From assembly GCA_900550585.1 (NCBI GenBank), contig URST01000001.1, forward strand, positions 1-64,000: a stretch of 64,000 nt of DNA. The letters run 5' to 3'. The notes under the pieces are model-generated. The model did not search any database. It saw only the letters and a list, made by a program, of their open reading frames with translations, and was not told the origin of the DNA. The translations under genes were made by a program, and so were the position numbers. Shown here in pieces: positions 24,772 through 32,661 of this stretch. Source of the stretch: an uncultured Eubacteriales bacterium. GTDB lineage: Bacteria; Bacillota; Clostridia; Oscillospirales; Oscillospiraceae. The first letter of the stretch is position 1; every line of letters starts with the position of its first letter.

Positions 24772-26204
24772 GAGAGCACCTCCTTGGTGCGGCCCGTCAG
24801 CAGACGGCTGTCGCCGCCGCCCTTTGTCAGTTCCGCCATGGGCACGCCCAGCTCCTCGTGGAGCAGCTCCAGCACCCGGGGCGTGCAGAACCCGCCCTGG
24901 CACCGGCCCATACCGGCCCGCACCCGCCGCTTCACGCCGTCCAGCGACCGCGCGCCCCGGCGGATGGCCTCCCGGATCTCGCCCTCCGTGATCTGCTCGC
25001 ACCGGCAGACCACCGTGGCGTAGGCCGGGTCCTTTTCGATCAGCGCCTGCCGCGCCGCAAGATCCATCTCCCGGGGCCGGGGGATGTCCCGCCGCTCCGG
25101 GAGGAAGTCGTCCTTTTTCGCCGCGCCCAGCTTTTCCGCCGCCAGCCCGGCCAGATACCGGCCAATGGCCGGTGCGGAGGACAGGCCCGGCGACTCGATG
25201 CCCACGGCCTCGAAAAAGCCGTCGGCGCTCTCGCCCACGATAAAGTCGTCGTCCCCGCCGTCCAGATGGGCGCGCAGCCCGGCGAAGCTGGTGATGACAT
25301 CCCGCATGGGGAGATCCGGCACGCTGCGGGCCGCCGTCTCCGTCACCCGCCGCAGGCCCGCCGCCGTGGTGGCGGTGCAGTCTTTATCGTTCTGATCCTC
25401 CGCCGTGGGGCCCACCAGCAGGTTGCCGTGGACGGTGGGGGACACCAGCACGCCCTTGCCCATGGCGGAGGGCAGCTGGAAAATGGTGTGCTGCACCAGC
25501 TCGCCGTCCCGCCGGTCCAGCAGGCAGTACTCGCCCCGCCGGGGCACGATGGACAGCTTCGTCTCACACAGCTGGTCGTGGAGCACATCACCGTGGACGC
25601 CGGCGGCAGAGATGACCACCCGGCTCTCCAGCACGCCCTGGCTGGTCTCCAGCAGGAAATGGCCGTCCTCCCGGCGGATGTGCCGCACCTCCGCGTCAAA
25701 GCGGAACTCGCAGCCGTTGGCGGCAGCGTTCTCCGCCAGCGCGATGGTCATGCCGAAGGGGCAGATAATGGCGCTGGTGGGGGCGTACAGCGCGGCCGCC
25801 GCCTCCGGCGACACCCGCGGCTCCTGCCGCCGCAGCGCCTCCCGGTCCAGCACCGCCAGTCCCTCCACGCCGTTCTGCTCACCCCGGCGCTTCAGTTCCT
25901 CCAGACGGGGGATGTCCGTCTCATCGAAGCACAGCACCAGCGCGCCGCACCGGCGGTAGGGGAAGTCCAGCTGCCGGGACAGCGCCTCCATCATCCGGGA
26001 GCCCTCCACGTTGAACCGGGCCTTGGCCGAGCCTGCCGGCGCGTCGAATCCGGCGTGGCAGATGGCGGAGTTGGCCTTGCTGGTGCCCACGCACACGTCC
26101 TCGCCCCGCTCCACAAGACAGATGCGCAGGCGATAGCGGCTGAGCCAGCGGGCCACGGCGCAGCCCACGGCGCCGCCGCCTACGATCACGGCATCATACA
26201 TCAT
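24768..26204 (-). CDS. GlpA-like FAD-dependent glycerol-3-phosphate dehydrogenase (478 aa)
   Basis: The N-terminal FAD-binding motif is 'DAVIVGGGAVGCAVARWLS' and 'GTSKANSAICHAGFD' follows, both typical of clostridial GlpA/L-2-hydroxyglutarate-oxidase-like proteins. The C-terminal ~80 residues form a BFD-like [2Fe-2S] domain with CRCEQITEGEI and GMGRCQGGFC, four Cys in the expected places. It would oxidise glycerol-3-phosphate to dihydroxyacetone phosphate. The start is the ATG at 26204 behind AAGAGG; an upstream extension is not supported. It is the first gene of a three-gene operon with 4-nt overlaps, with a promoter at 26290-26262. Confidence 0.92.
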   Translation of the reverse strand: MMYDAVIVGGGAVGCAVARWLSRYRLRICLVERGEDVCVGTSKANSAICHAGFDAPAGSAKARFNVEGSRMMEALSRQLDFPYRRCGALVLCFDETDIPRLEELKRRGEQNGVEGLAVLDREALRRQEPRVSPEAAAALYAPTSAIICPFGMTIALAENAAANGCEFRFDAEVRHIRREDGHFLLETSQGVLESRVVISAAGVHGDVLHDQLCETKLSIVPRRGEYCLLDRRDGELVQHTIFQLPSAMGKGVLVSPTVHGNLLVGPTAEDQNDKDCTATTAAGLRRVTETAARSVPDLPMRDVITSFAGLRAHLDGGDDDFIVGESADGFFEAVGIESPGLSSAPAIGRYLAGLAAEKLGAAKKDDFLPERRDIPRPREMDLAARQALIEKDPAYATVVCRCEQITEGEIREAIRRGARSLDGVKRRVRAGMGRCQGGFCTPRVLELLHEELGVPMAELTKGGGDSRLLTGRTKEVLS

Positions 26205-26261
26205 CAAAACCTCTTTTCCAAAGGGCGGCGCGGGCCGCCCGCAGTATGCATACAACATTAT

Positions 26262-26290
26262 AAAATAGCAATCGACGCCCGTCTTGTCAA
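26262..26290 (-). promoter_or_regulatory. Promoter of the GlpA-like operon
   Basis: On the minus strand a perfect TTGACA (26290-26285), a 17-bp spacer and TATTTT (26267-26262). A TTGTC/GACAA inverted repeat overlaps the -35 (26284-26298) and could be an operator. A GC hairpin (26223-26240) sits in the leader. Confidence 0.65.
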
Positions 26291-26313
26291 GTCGACAACA
26301 CCCGGCAGAAATC

Positions 26314-26358
26314 TTAACACGGATTTAACGACTTCTTAACAGAGGGATGTGCTACAAT
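26314..26358 (+). promoter_or_regulatory. Three TTAAC direct repeats and -10 of the KdpDE-like operon
   Basis: TTAAC occurs at 26314, 26325 and 26336, exactly 11 bp apart, immediately upstream of TACAAT (26353-26358). There is no good -35 hexamer. The arrangement matches sites bound by OmpR/PhoP-type response regulators in tandem, so activation by the downstream regulator or a relative is likely. Confidence 0.65.
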
Positions 26359-26391
26359 AACACCATGCATATAAAGAAAGGGGGCGGCGGC

Positions 26392-27516
26392 GTGGACAGG
26401 AAAGCCTATCTGGCCAAGCTCCGCAGCCAGAACAAGCGGGAGCGGGCTTTTGCCAGCCTGGGGCTGACGTGCTCCGGCCGGGACCTGGCCATTGCCTTCG
26501 GACTGTATCTGGCGGCGGTGGTGCTGTGTCTGTTGCTGCGGAACATCGACCTGCACCAGGACACCACCTATGTGGCGGTGATCTTCCTGCTGGATGTGTT
26601 CCTGACAGCCTACTGGACCAACGGCTATGTGCTGGGCATCATCACCGCTGTGGCCGGCGTGTTCAGCGTGGACTACATCTTCACCTATCCCTACTGGCAC
26701 ATCAGCTTCACCCTCACCGGCTTTCCGCTGACGTTCCTGGTCATGATGACCATCTCCGTGCTGACGGCGGCCGTCACCAGCCGCGCCAAGCAGACGGAGG
26801 CCGCCCGCCGTGAGGCGGAGAAGGAGAAGATGTACGCCGATCTGCTGCGGGCCGTGTCCCACGACATCCGCACGCCGCTGACCGGCATCGTGGGCGCCAC
26901 CAATGTTCTGCTGGAGCAGGATGTTGAGCTGACGAAGGGGCAGCGGCTCCAGCTGCTGCGCTCCACCAACGAGGACGCCCAGTGGCTCATCCGCATCGTG
27001 GAGAACCTGCTGTCCATCACCCGCATCAACGCCGAGGAGGCCCGGGTGAAAAAGGCGCCGGAGGCGGCGGAGGAGGTCATCGGCAGCGCCGTGGCCAAGA
27101 CCCACAAGCACTATCCTGATGTGGACGTGCGGGTATCCGTGCCGGACGAGCTGATGCTGGTGCCCATGGACCCGCTGCTCATCGAGCAGGTGTTGGTGAA
27201 CCTCATGGAAAACGCGGTGATCCACGGCGGCACCAGCCGTATCGACATCACGCTGACGCAGCAGGGGGACGACGCGGTGTTTACCGTGTCCGACAACGGC
27301 AGCGGCATTCCGCTCCACCTTCTTGGCAAGTTATTTGACGGGGCGGCCCGCAGTGACCGCACCAGCGACGGCAAGCGCAGCATGGGCATCGGCCTGTCTG
27401 TGTGCCGCACGGTGGTGCACGCCCACGGCGGGACGATCCGGGGAGAGAATAAAAAAGACGGCGGCGCATGCTTCACCGTGACGCTGCCCATGAAAGGAGA
27501 CGACTATGAAGATTAA
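26392..27516 (+). CDS. Sensor histidine kinase, KdpD C-terminal type with DUF4118 (374 aa)
   Basis: Residues ~30-130 form a four-span DUF4118 membrane domain as in KdpD. A HisKA domain follows with 'RAVSHDIRTPLTG' (phospho-acceptor His157), then a HATPase domain with N-box 'LVNLMENAVIHG', 'VSDNGSGIP' and 'SMGIGLSVCRTVVHAHGG'. The large N-terminal KdpD/USP domains of true KdpD are missing, so this is the short form common in gut clostridia. The start is taken as GTG at 26392 with AAAGGGGG 7 nt upstream; earlier ATG codons coincide with the expected transcription start. No kdpFABC genes are nearby, so the signal is unknown. It overlaps the regulator gene by 11 nt. Confidence 0.9.
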   Translation: MDRKAYLAKLRSQNKRERAFASLGLTCSGRDLAIAFGLYLAAVVLCLLLRNIDLHQDTTYVAVIFLLDVFLTAYWTNGYVLGIITAVAGVFSVDYIFTYPYWHISFTLTGFPLTFLVMMTISVLTAAVTSRAKQTEAARREAEKEKMYADLLRAVSHDIRTPLTGIVGATNVLLEQDVELTKGQRLQLLRSTNEDAQWLIRIVENLLSITRINAEEARVKKAPEAAEEVIGSAVAKTHKHYPDVDVRVSVPDELMLVPMDPLLIEQVLVNLMENAVIHGGTSRIDITLTQQGDDAVFTVSDNGSGIPLHLLGKLFDGAARSDRTSDGKRSMGIGLSVCRTVVHAHGGTIRGENKKDGGACFTVTLPMKGDDYED

Positions 27517-28213
27517 AGACAAGGTACTGATCGTGGAGGATGAGCAGTCCATCAGCAACTTTATCTCCATGATCCTCACAGCCAACGGGTACGACACCAT
27601 CATCGTCCGCAGCGGGGAGGAGGCTCTGACCATGATCGCCTCCCACTGTCCGGATCTGATCGTGCTGGACCTGGGTCTGCCGGACATGGACGGCATGGAA
27701 GTACTGAAGTCCGTCCGCAAGTGGTCGAACCTGCCGGTCGTGGTGGTCTCCGCCCGCAATCATGAGCACGACAAGGTGGAGGCGCTGGACTACGGCGCCG
27801 ACGACTATCTGGTCAAGCCCTTCGGCACCTCCGAGCTGCTGGCCCGCATCCGCACGGCCATCCGCCACACCCGCACCACCCTGTCCAACACCCAGATCGC
27901 CCAGTCTGGCAAGTTCGTCACCGGCGACCTGACCATCGACTATGACAAGCACCAGGTGCTGATGAACGGCCAGAACGCCGGCCTCACCGTCAACGAATAC
28001 AAGATCGTGGCCCTGCTGGGCAAGTACGCCGGCAAGGTGCTGACCTACGATTTCATCATCCGGGAGCTGTGGGGCCCCAAGGCCAAGACGGACAACCAGA
28101 TCCTCCGGGTGAATATGGCCAACATCCGCCGCAAGATCGAGCCGACCCCCGGCAACCCCCAGTACATCTTCACCGAGGTGGGTGTGGGCTACCGCATGCG
28201 GGAGGGCGACTGA
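27506..28213 (+). CDS. Response regulator, OmpR/KdpE family (235 aa)
   Basis: A receiver domain with acidic pair 'IVEDEQ', phospho-acceptor Asp55 in 'IVLDLGLPDMDG', and Lys in 'DYLVKPFG' is followed by a winged-helix DNA-binding domain ending 'RVNMANIRRKIEPTP...EVGVGYRMRE'. This is the standard partner of the upstream kinase. The start lies within the kinase gene behind AAAGGAG. It probably binds the TTAAC repeats at 26314-26340. Its transcription terminator seems to have been split by the mobile element that follows. Confidence 0.95.
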   Translation: MKIKDKVLIVEDEQSISNFISMILTANGYDTIIVRSGEEALTMIASHCPDLIVLDLGLPDMDGMEVLKSVRKWSNLPVVVVSARNHEHDKVEALDYGADDYLVKPFGTSELLARIRTAIRHTRTTLSNTQIAQSGKFVTGDLTIDYDKHQVLMNGQNAGLTVNEYKIVALLGKYAGKVLTYDFIIRELWGPKAKTDNQILRVNMANIRRKIEPTPGNPQYIFTEVGVGYRMREGD

Positions 28214-28463
28214 ACCCTATACATATCCATAAAAAAGCGCCCCGCTAAAGAGCGTTGACATAAGAAAACAAGCAAGAATCCAATAAAATCAACGCTTTTA
28301 AGGGCAGTGGGCAAACAGGTTAGCTCAAAAATTGAATAACCAAGCGACAAAAGGGATGTTACCGCAAGGCAGCATCCCTTTTCGCATCCCGCAACGCCGC
28401 AGATTTTGAAAGAAGTCTGCGGCGTTTTTTTCTGCCCAAATCCAGAAAGGAGGCGCAGCCGGA
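28214..28463. other. Host/ICE junction without a gene
   Basis: After the host response regulator comes an A-run and GCGCCCCGC (about 28230-28245), which looks like the left half of a terminator whose right half is missing. Next is an imperfect inverted repeat (AGCGTTGA at 28251 and TCAACGCT near 28289), possibly part of the element end. A hairpin at ~28348-28383 (AAAGGGATG/CATCCCTTT) and the terminator at 28395-28431 follow. A TTGACA at 28255 has no -10 at a usable distance. Confidence 0.6.
28395..28431 (+). terminator. Terminator at the ICE left end
   Basis: A 9-bp stem CGCCGCAGA/TCTGCGGCG (28395-28403 with 28416-28424) followed by seven T. It would shield the ICE genes from host transcription or attenuate a leader. 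Confidence 0.85.
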
Positions 28464-28676
28464 TTGTACTTTATGAGCGGTAAAAGCCGCGCATTTGAAA
28501 TGCTCATGCAGGGAAAGCCCGGATTTGACCGGTACGAGAACGGCTGCACCGAACATGAGGACTGTAACACCTGCCACTTCTACCGTCCGCACTGGAAATA
28601 TCGGTTTTGTGTATATGCCGAGTGTCCGTATGAACCGGGCAGACAAACCGCAATCCGGCGCAGCAAGGCAGAGTGA
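28464..28676 (+). CDS. Small Cys-rich ICE protein (70 aa)
   Basis: The first ICE gene. It has six Cys in a pattern such as C-x5-C-x2-C-x10-11-C-x4-C ('GCTEHEDCNTCHFYRP...CVYAECPY'), which suggests a metal-binding fold. It has no membrane segment. The preferred start is TTG at 28464, 10 nt behind AAAGGAGG; the ATG at 28473 lies 19 nt away. Short Cys-rich proteins of this kind occur at the same place in related ICEs, from memory; function unknown. Confidence 0.7.
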   Translation: MYFMSGKSRAFEMLMQGKPGFDRYENGCTEHEDCNTCHFYRPHWKYRFCVYAECPYEPGRQTAIRRSKAE

Positions 28677-28696
28677 GCGAAAGGAGATGATAACCT

Positions 28697-29689
28697 ATGG
28701 CAGTATTTCGGGTGGAAAAAAACAGCGGCTACACCGTTATGTCCAATCACCACCTACGCAATCAGGAGCTTTCCCTAAAAGCAAAGGGGCTGCTGTCCCA
28801 AATGCTGTCCCTGCCGGATAACTGGGACTACACGCTGAAAGGTCTGTCCCTTATCAACCGGGAAAAGATCGACGCGATCCGGGAGGCAATACGGGAGCTG
28901 GAAAGAGCCGGATATATTGTCCGCAGCCGGGAACGCGACGAAAAAGGACGCTTGCGCGGCGCAGATTATATAATCTATGAGTTTCCCAAAAAGCCAGTAT
29001 CGGATTTACCTACATTGGAAAATCCAACATTGGATAATCCAACGCAGGAAAATCCTACGTTGGAAAACCCTACGTTGGAAAATCCAACGCAATTAAATAA
29101 AGATATATTAAGAACTGACTTATCAAAAAAAGAAAGATCAATTACAGATCTATCAAGTACCGATTCCATTCCTATCCTTTCCCCTTACCCCTCCCCTTTG
29201 AGCGTGGACGGGGAACAAGCGGCTGCGCCGCCGGAACGGAAGCGAAAGGAAACGGCAGCCAGCGAAAATGAAGCATATAGGATTTACCGGGAGATTATCT
29301 GCGATAACATCGAATACGACATCCTTTTGCAGGATAAGCGCATTGACCGTGACCGCCTGGACGAGATCGTGGACATTATTCTGGAAACGGTATGCAGTTC
29401 CCGCAAGAAGATCCGCATTGCCGGAGACGACTATCCGGCAGAGCTGGTAAAAAGCAAGTTTATGAAGCTGAACAGCAGCCATATCGAGTTTGTCTTTGAC
29501 TGTCTGCGGGAGAACACCACTAAGATCCGCAACATCCGGCAATATCTCCGGGCGGTGCTGTTTAATGCCCCCAGCACTATTGACAGCTACTATACTGCCC
29601 TTGTTGCGCACGATATGGCACAGCCGGATTGGGGCAAGCCCAAAAGCAGCATCCCGGATTACAGCTATGAGGGAGCAGACAGCCTATGA
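28697..29689 (+). CDS. DUF6017 / replication-initiator-type protein (330 aa)
   Basis: Residues 1-~95 form a helix-turn-helix domain of the plasmid replication-initiator type ('MLSLPDNWDYTLKGLSLINREKIDAI'). A low-complexity linker follows, with five-residue repeats of the form T-L-E-N-P (residues ~106-135). The C-terminal ~150 residues ('YDILLQDKRIDRDRLDEIVDII...VKSKFMKLNSSHIEFVFDCL') match the DUF6017 domain found at this position in Tn1549-like elements. It may support replication of the excised circle. Start at ATG behind AAAGGAG. Confidence 0.85.
   Translation: MAVFRVEKNSGYTVMSNHHLRNQELSLKAKGLLSQMLSLPDNWDYTLKGLSLINREKIDAIREAIRELERAGYIVRSRERDEKGRLRGADYIIYEFPKKPVSDLPTLENPTLDNPTQENPTLENPTLENPTQLNKDILRTDLSKKERSITDLSSTDSIPILSPYPSPLSVDGEQAAAPPERKRKETAASENEAYRIYREIICDNIEYDILLQDKRIDRDRLDEIVDIILETVCSSRKKIRIAGDDYPAELVKSKFMKLNSSHIEFVFDCLRENTTKIRNIRQYLRAVLFNAPSTIDSYYTALVAHDMAQPDWGKPKSSIPDYSYEGADSL
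29012..29101 (+). repeat. 15-bp tandem repeat in the DUF6017 gene
   Basis: Six imperfect copies of a 15-bp unit encoding (T)(L/Q)(E/D)NP. It forms the linker between the two domains and could change length by slippage without shifting the frame. Confidence 0.85.
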
Positions 29690-29759
29690 GGATTTGCCTG
29701 TATCAGCGGGTGCATCCACCTTAGAGAGGCACCTGTAAAGCTGCGAAAGGAGGTACATT

Positions 29760-30224
29760 TTGCAGGAAGAAGTTACAAGTAAGACCATTGCACTTGCAAT
29801 TAAGACGGCAAAGCTGGACGGAAAGGTGCTGCAAGCAGCACTGCGACAGTTCATGCAGCTTTACCGCAAGAAACGGGATACGCCCCACCGTGGCAAACAA
29901 ACGTTGAAACAGCTTATGCGTCACGGCACCGGCGTTTCCAATATCGAAATCACCGACGCGAATATCAAAGCCTTTTCCCAAACTGCCAAAAAGTACGGCG
30001 TTGACTTTGCACTGAAAAAAACAGATGACCGCTACCTTGTGTTCTTCAAGGGCAGAGATGCAGATGTGCTGACCGCAGCGTTCCGCGAGTTCTCTGCAAA
30101 GAAACTGGACATGGAGCGCAAGCCGTCTGTACGAAGGGATATTGGCGAGAAAAAAGCCGAAGCTGCAAAACGGACGGCAGCACGGGATACGGTGAAGAAA
30201 ATGGACAGGGGGATTGATCGATGA
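29760..30224 (+). CDS. PcfB family conjugation protein (154 aa)
   Basis: Matches the PcfB family, which in enterococcal plasmid pCF10 acts with the coupling protein PcfC in recruiting relaxase/DNA to the transfer channel. The central part 'GKQTLKQLMRHGTGVSNIEI' and 'FSQTAKKYGVDFALKK' are the recognisable segments. It is a small soluble basic protein. It starts at TTG with GAAAGGAGG upstream. The stop overlaps the start of the VirD4 gene (ATGA), so translation is coupled. Confidence 0.88.
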   Translation: MQEEVTSKTIALAIKTAKLDGKVLQAALRQFMQLYRKKRDTPHRGKQTLKQLMRHGTGVSNIEITDANIKAFSQTAKKYGVDFALKKTDDRYLVFFKGRDADVLTAAFREFSAKKLDMERKPSVRRDIGEKKAEAAKRTAARDTVKKMDRGIDR

Positions 30225-32032
30225 AGCCGGAAGTGAAAAAACTGATTCTGTTAAATCTCCCGTATCTGTTGTTTGTATATCTGTTTGGGAAGGTCGGACA
30301 GGCGTTCCGGCTGGCACAGGGTATCGATCTATCCGCAAAGCTGCTGCATATCGGGCAGGGCTTTACCGCAGCCTTTTCCAATGCCGCGCCAAGCTTTCAC
30401 CCCATCGATCTGCTAATCGGCATTGCTGGTGCGGTGATTATCCGGCTGGTGGTCTATTCCAAGCAGAAAAACGCCAAGAAGTACCGCAAGGGTATGGAAT
30501 ACGGCACGGCACGTTGGGGTACGCCCGCCGACATCAAGCCCTTTATCGACCCGGTGTTTGAAAACAATGTGCTGCTGACACAGACCGAACGGTTGATGAT
30601 GTCCAACCGTCCGAAGGATCCGAAGAACGCGAGAAACAAGAATATCCTTGTCATAGGGGGCAGCGGTTCGGGAAAGACCCGCTTCTTCGCCAAACCCAAC
30701 ATCATGCAGCTTCACAGCTCCTATGTGATCACTGACCCGAAAGGCAGCCTGATTTGCGAGGTAGGACAGCTTTTACAAAGGGCAAAGTACCGGATCAAGG
30801 TGCTGAATACCATCAACTTTTCCAAGAGTATGCACTACAACCCCTTTGCCTATCTGCGCAGCGAAAAAGACATTTTGAAGCTGGTCAATACGATTATCGT
30901 CAATACCAAGGGTGAGGGCGCACAGAGCGCCGAGGATTTCTGGGTGAAGTCGGAACGCCTTTTCTATTCGGCGCTGATTGGATATATTTTCTACGAAGCG
31001 CCGGAGGAAGAAAAGAACTTTACCACCATGCTTGACATGATCAATGCCAGCGAAGCAAAGGAGGATGACAGCGAGTTTCAAAGCCCCGTTGACCTCATGT
31101 TTGCCCGGCTGGAAGAAAAAGATCCGGAGCATTTTGCGGTACGGCAGTATAAGAAGTTCCTGCTGAGTGCCGGAAAGACCCGTGCCTCGATCCTTGTCAG
31201 TTGCGGTGCAAGGCTTGCTCCCTTTGATATTCGGGAACTGCGGGAGTTGATGGAATATGACGAAATGGAACTGGACACGCTGGGCGACAGAAAGACCGCC
31301 CTGTTCCTCATCATGAGTGATACAGATTCGACCTTTAATTTTGTCATTGCCATTTTGCAAGCCCAGCTATTTAACCTGTTATGTGACAAGGCCGATGATG
31401 TGTACGGCGGCAGGCTGCCCGTTCACGTCCGCTGCATATTGGACGAGTTTGCCAACATCGGGCAGATCCCGCAGTTTGACAAACTCATTGCTACTATCCG
31501 AAGCCGTGAAATATCGGCTTCTATTATTTTGCAGTCGCAGAGCCAGCTAAAGGCGATCTATCGGGACAATGCCGATACCATAGTGGGCAACTGCGATACC
31601 ATGCTGTTTTTAGGCGGTAAGGAGAAAACCACGCTCAAAGAGATCTCGGAGATTTTAGGGAAAGAAACGATTGACAGTTTCAACACCAGCGAGAATCGGG
31701 GCAAGGAAATCTCCCACGGCTTAAATTATCAAAAACTCGGAAAGGAGCTGATGACACAGGACGAAATCGCAACGATGGACGGAGGAATGTGTATTTTGCA
31801 GGTGCGCGGCATCAGACCGTTTTTCTCCAAGAAATACGATATTACAAAGCACCCGAATTATAAATACCTTTCCGACGCCGACAAGAAAAATGCCTTTGAT
31901 GTTGAGAGATACATCCGGGCGCAGAGAAAGAAGAAACGCACCCCTGCGGTGGTAGAGCCGGAGGAACCGTTTGACTTTTACGACATTGATTTGTCGGATA
32001 TGAATATGGCCGCAGAAGAAAGCGGCGAATGA
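30221..32032 (+). CDS. VirD4/PcfC-type coupling protein (603 aa)
   Basis: The type IV coupling ATPase that brings the relaxase-DNA complex to the conjugation channel. Two hydrophobic N-terminal segments (residues ~8-26 and ~62-80) anchor it in the membrane. Walker A is GGSGSGKT at 146-153. 'YVITDPKGSL' follows, and the Walker B region is 'VRCILDEFANIGQIPQFDKLIATIRSR', the hallmark of the TraG/VirD4 family. The length is normal. It is preceded by pcfB and followed by the rest of the transfer operon. Confidence 0.95.
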   Translation: MKPEVKKLILLNLPYLLFVYLFGKVGQAFRLAQGIDLSAKLLHIGQGFTAAFSNAAPSFHPIDLLIGIAGAVIIRLVVYSKQKNAKKYRKGMEYGTARWGTPADIKPFIDPVFENNVLLTQTERLMMSNRPKDPKNARNKNILVIGGSGSGKTRFFAKPNIMQLHSSYVITDPKGSLICEVGQLLQRAKYRIKVLNTINFSKSMHYNPFAYLRSEKDILKLVNTIIVNTKGEGAQSAEDFWVKSERLFYSALIGYIFYEAPEEEKNFTTMLDMINASEAKEDDSEFQSPVDLMFARLEEKDPEHFAVRQYKKFLLSAGKTRASILVSCGARLAPFDIRELRELMEYDEMELDTLGDRKTALFLIMSDTDSTFNFVIAILQAQLFNLLCDKADDVYGGRLPVHVRCILDEFANIGQIPQFDKLIATIRSREISASIILQSQSQLKAIYRDNADTIVGNCDTMLFLGGKEKTTLKEISEILGKETIDSFNTSENRGKEISHGLNYQKLGKELMTQDEIATMDGGMCILQVRGIRPFFSKKYDITKHPNYKYLSDADKKNAFDVERYIRAQRKKKRTPAVVEPEEPFDFYDIDLSDMNMAAEESGE

Positions 32033-32043
32033 AAGGAGCAGCT

Positions 32044-32364
32044 ATGGAACGCTCGAATTATGAGGCTTTTATGGATTGTCTGAACCCGATGATCACGATC
32101 ACCCGCGCTATCCTCTGCGGTGTAGTGCTGTGGGAGAAGATACAGGAGTGCGATGCTCTGGGTATCCCCTATACGGAAATTGACACGGAGGAAGCTGCGC
32201 GTGAAGTGGATCGACGGCTTGCAATGGAACGAGAGTATCTGTATGTCCTTGCCCTAAAAGAATGGGCGGAAGCAGACCTGTCCAGCCGGACAATCAAAAC
32301 GGACGAAGCAGCCGCCGACAAGGGCGGCTGTACTACTGACCAAACACAAATCAATTCTGAATAA
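32044..32364 (+). CDS. Conserved ICE protein of unknown function (106 aa)
   Basis: The ATG at 32044 with AAAGGAG is preferred over one 15 nt upstream. The protein starts MERSNYEAFMDCLNPMITI and has one moderately hydrophobic stretch, but is mostly charged and helical. I recognise no domain. It lies between the coupling protein and Maff2 genes with short gaps, so it belongs to the transfer operon. Confidence 0.72.
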   Translation: MERSNYEAFMDCLNPMITITRAILCGVVLWEKIQECDALGIPYTEIDTEEAAREVDRRLAMEREYLYVLALKEWAEADLSSRTIKTDEAAADKGGCTTDQTQINSE

Positions 32365-32376
32365 TGGAGGTAATTT

Positions 32377-32592
32377 ATGGATTTCTTTAACAGCGCAGTT
32401 GACGTATTGCAGACACTCGTGATCGCTCTCGGTGCCGGTCTTGGCATCTGGGGTGTCATCAACCTTTTGGAGGGCTACGGCTCGGACAATCCCGGCGCTA
32501 AGAGCCAGGGCATGAAGCAGCTCATGGCTGGCGGCGGTGTCGCCCTCATCGGTCTGATCCTTGTACCTTTGCTCTCTGGCCTGTTCGGTTAA
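32377..32592 (+). CDS. Maff2 family small membrane protein (71 aa)
   Basis: A short protein with two hydrophobic segments (about residues 10-32 and 48-70) separated by a polar 'GYGSDNPGAKSQGMKQ' loop. The motif 'GAGLGIWGVINLLEGYGSDN' identifies the Maff2 family of clostridial ICEs. By size and topology it resembles VirB2-type pilin subunits, which is an inference. It has the ribosome binding site GGAGG and is followed by a stable hairpin before the VirB6-like gene, consistent with differential expression. Confidence 0.88.
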   Translation: MDFFNSAVDVLQTLVIALGAGLGIWGVINLLEGYGSDNPGAKSQGMKQLMAGGGVALIGLILVPLLSGLFG

Positions 32593-32611
32593 TTTGCCCG
32601 TATCAATCTTT

Positions 32612-32642
32612 CGCGCCCGTCCGTGTAAAGCGGGCGGGCGCG
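32612..32642 (+). other. Intergenic hairpin between Maff2 and VirB6-like genes
   Basis: An 8-bp GC stem (32612-32619 with 32635-32642) with no T-run. It may stabilise the upstream mRNA end and raise expression of the small membrane protein. Confidence 0.5.
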
Positions 32643-32661
32643 GGAAAGGAGGTGCTGCCAT

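Noticed and set aside
28255..28290. TTGACA at 28255 with TAAAAT as an ICE promoter
   Set aside because: The spacer is about 23 bp, too long for a sigma-A promoter.
29012..29101. 15-bp repeats considered as iterons of a replication origin
   Set aside because: They are in frame and encode a TLENP linker; composition is explained by the protein repeat, though a double role is not excluded.
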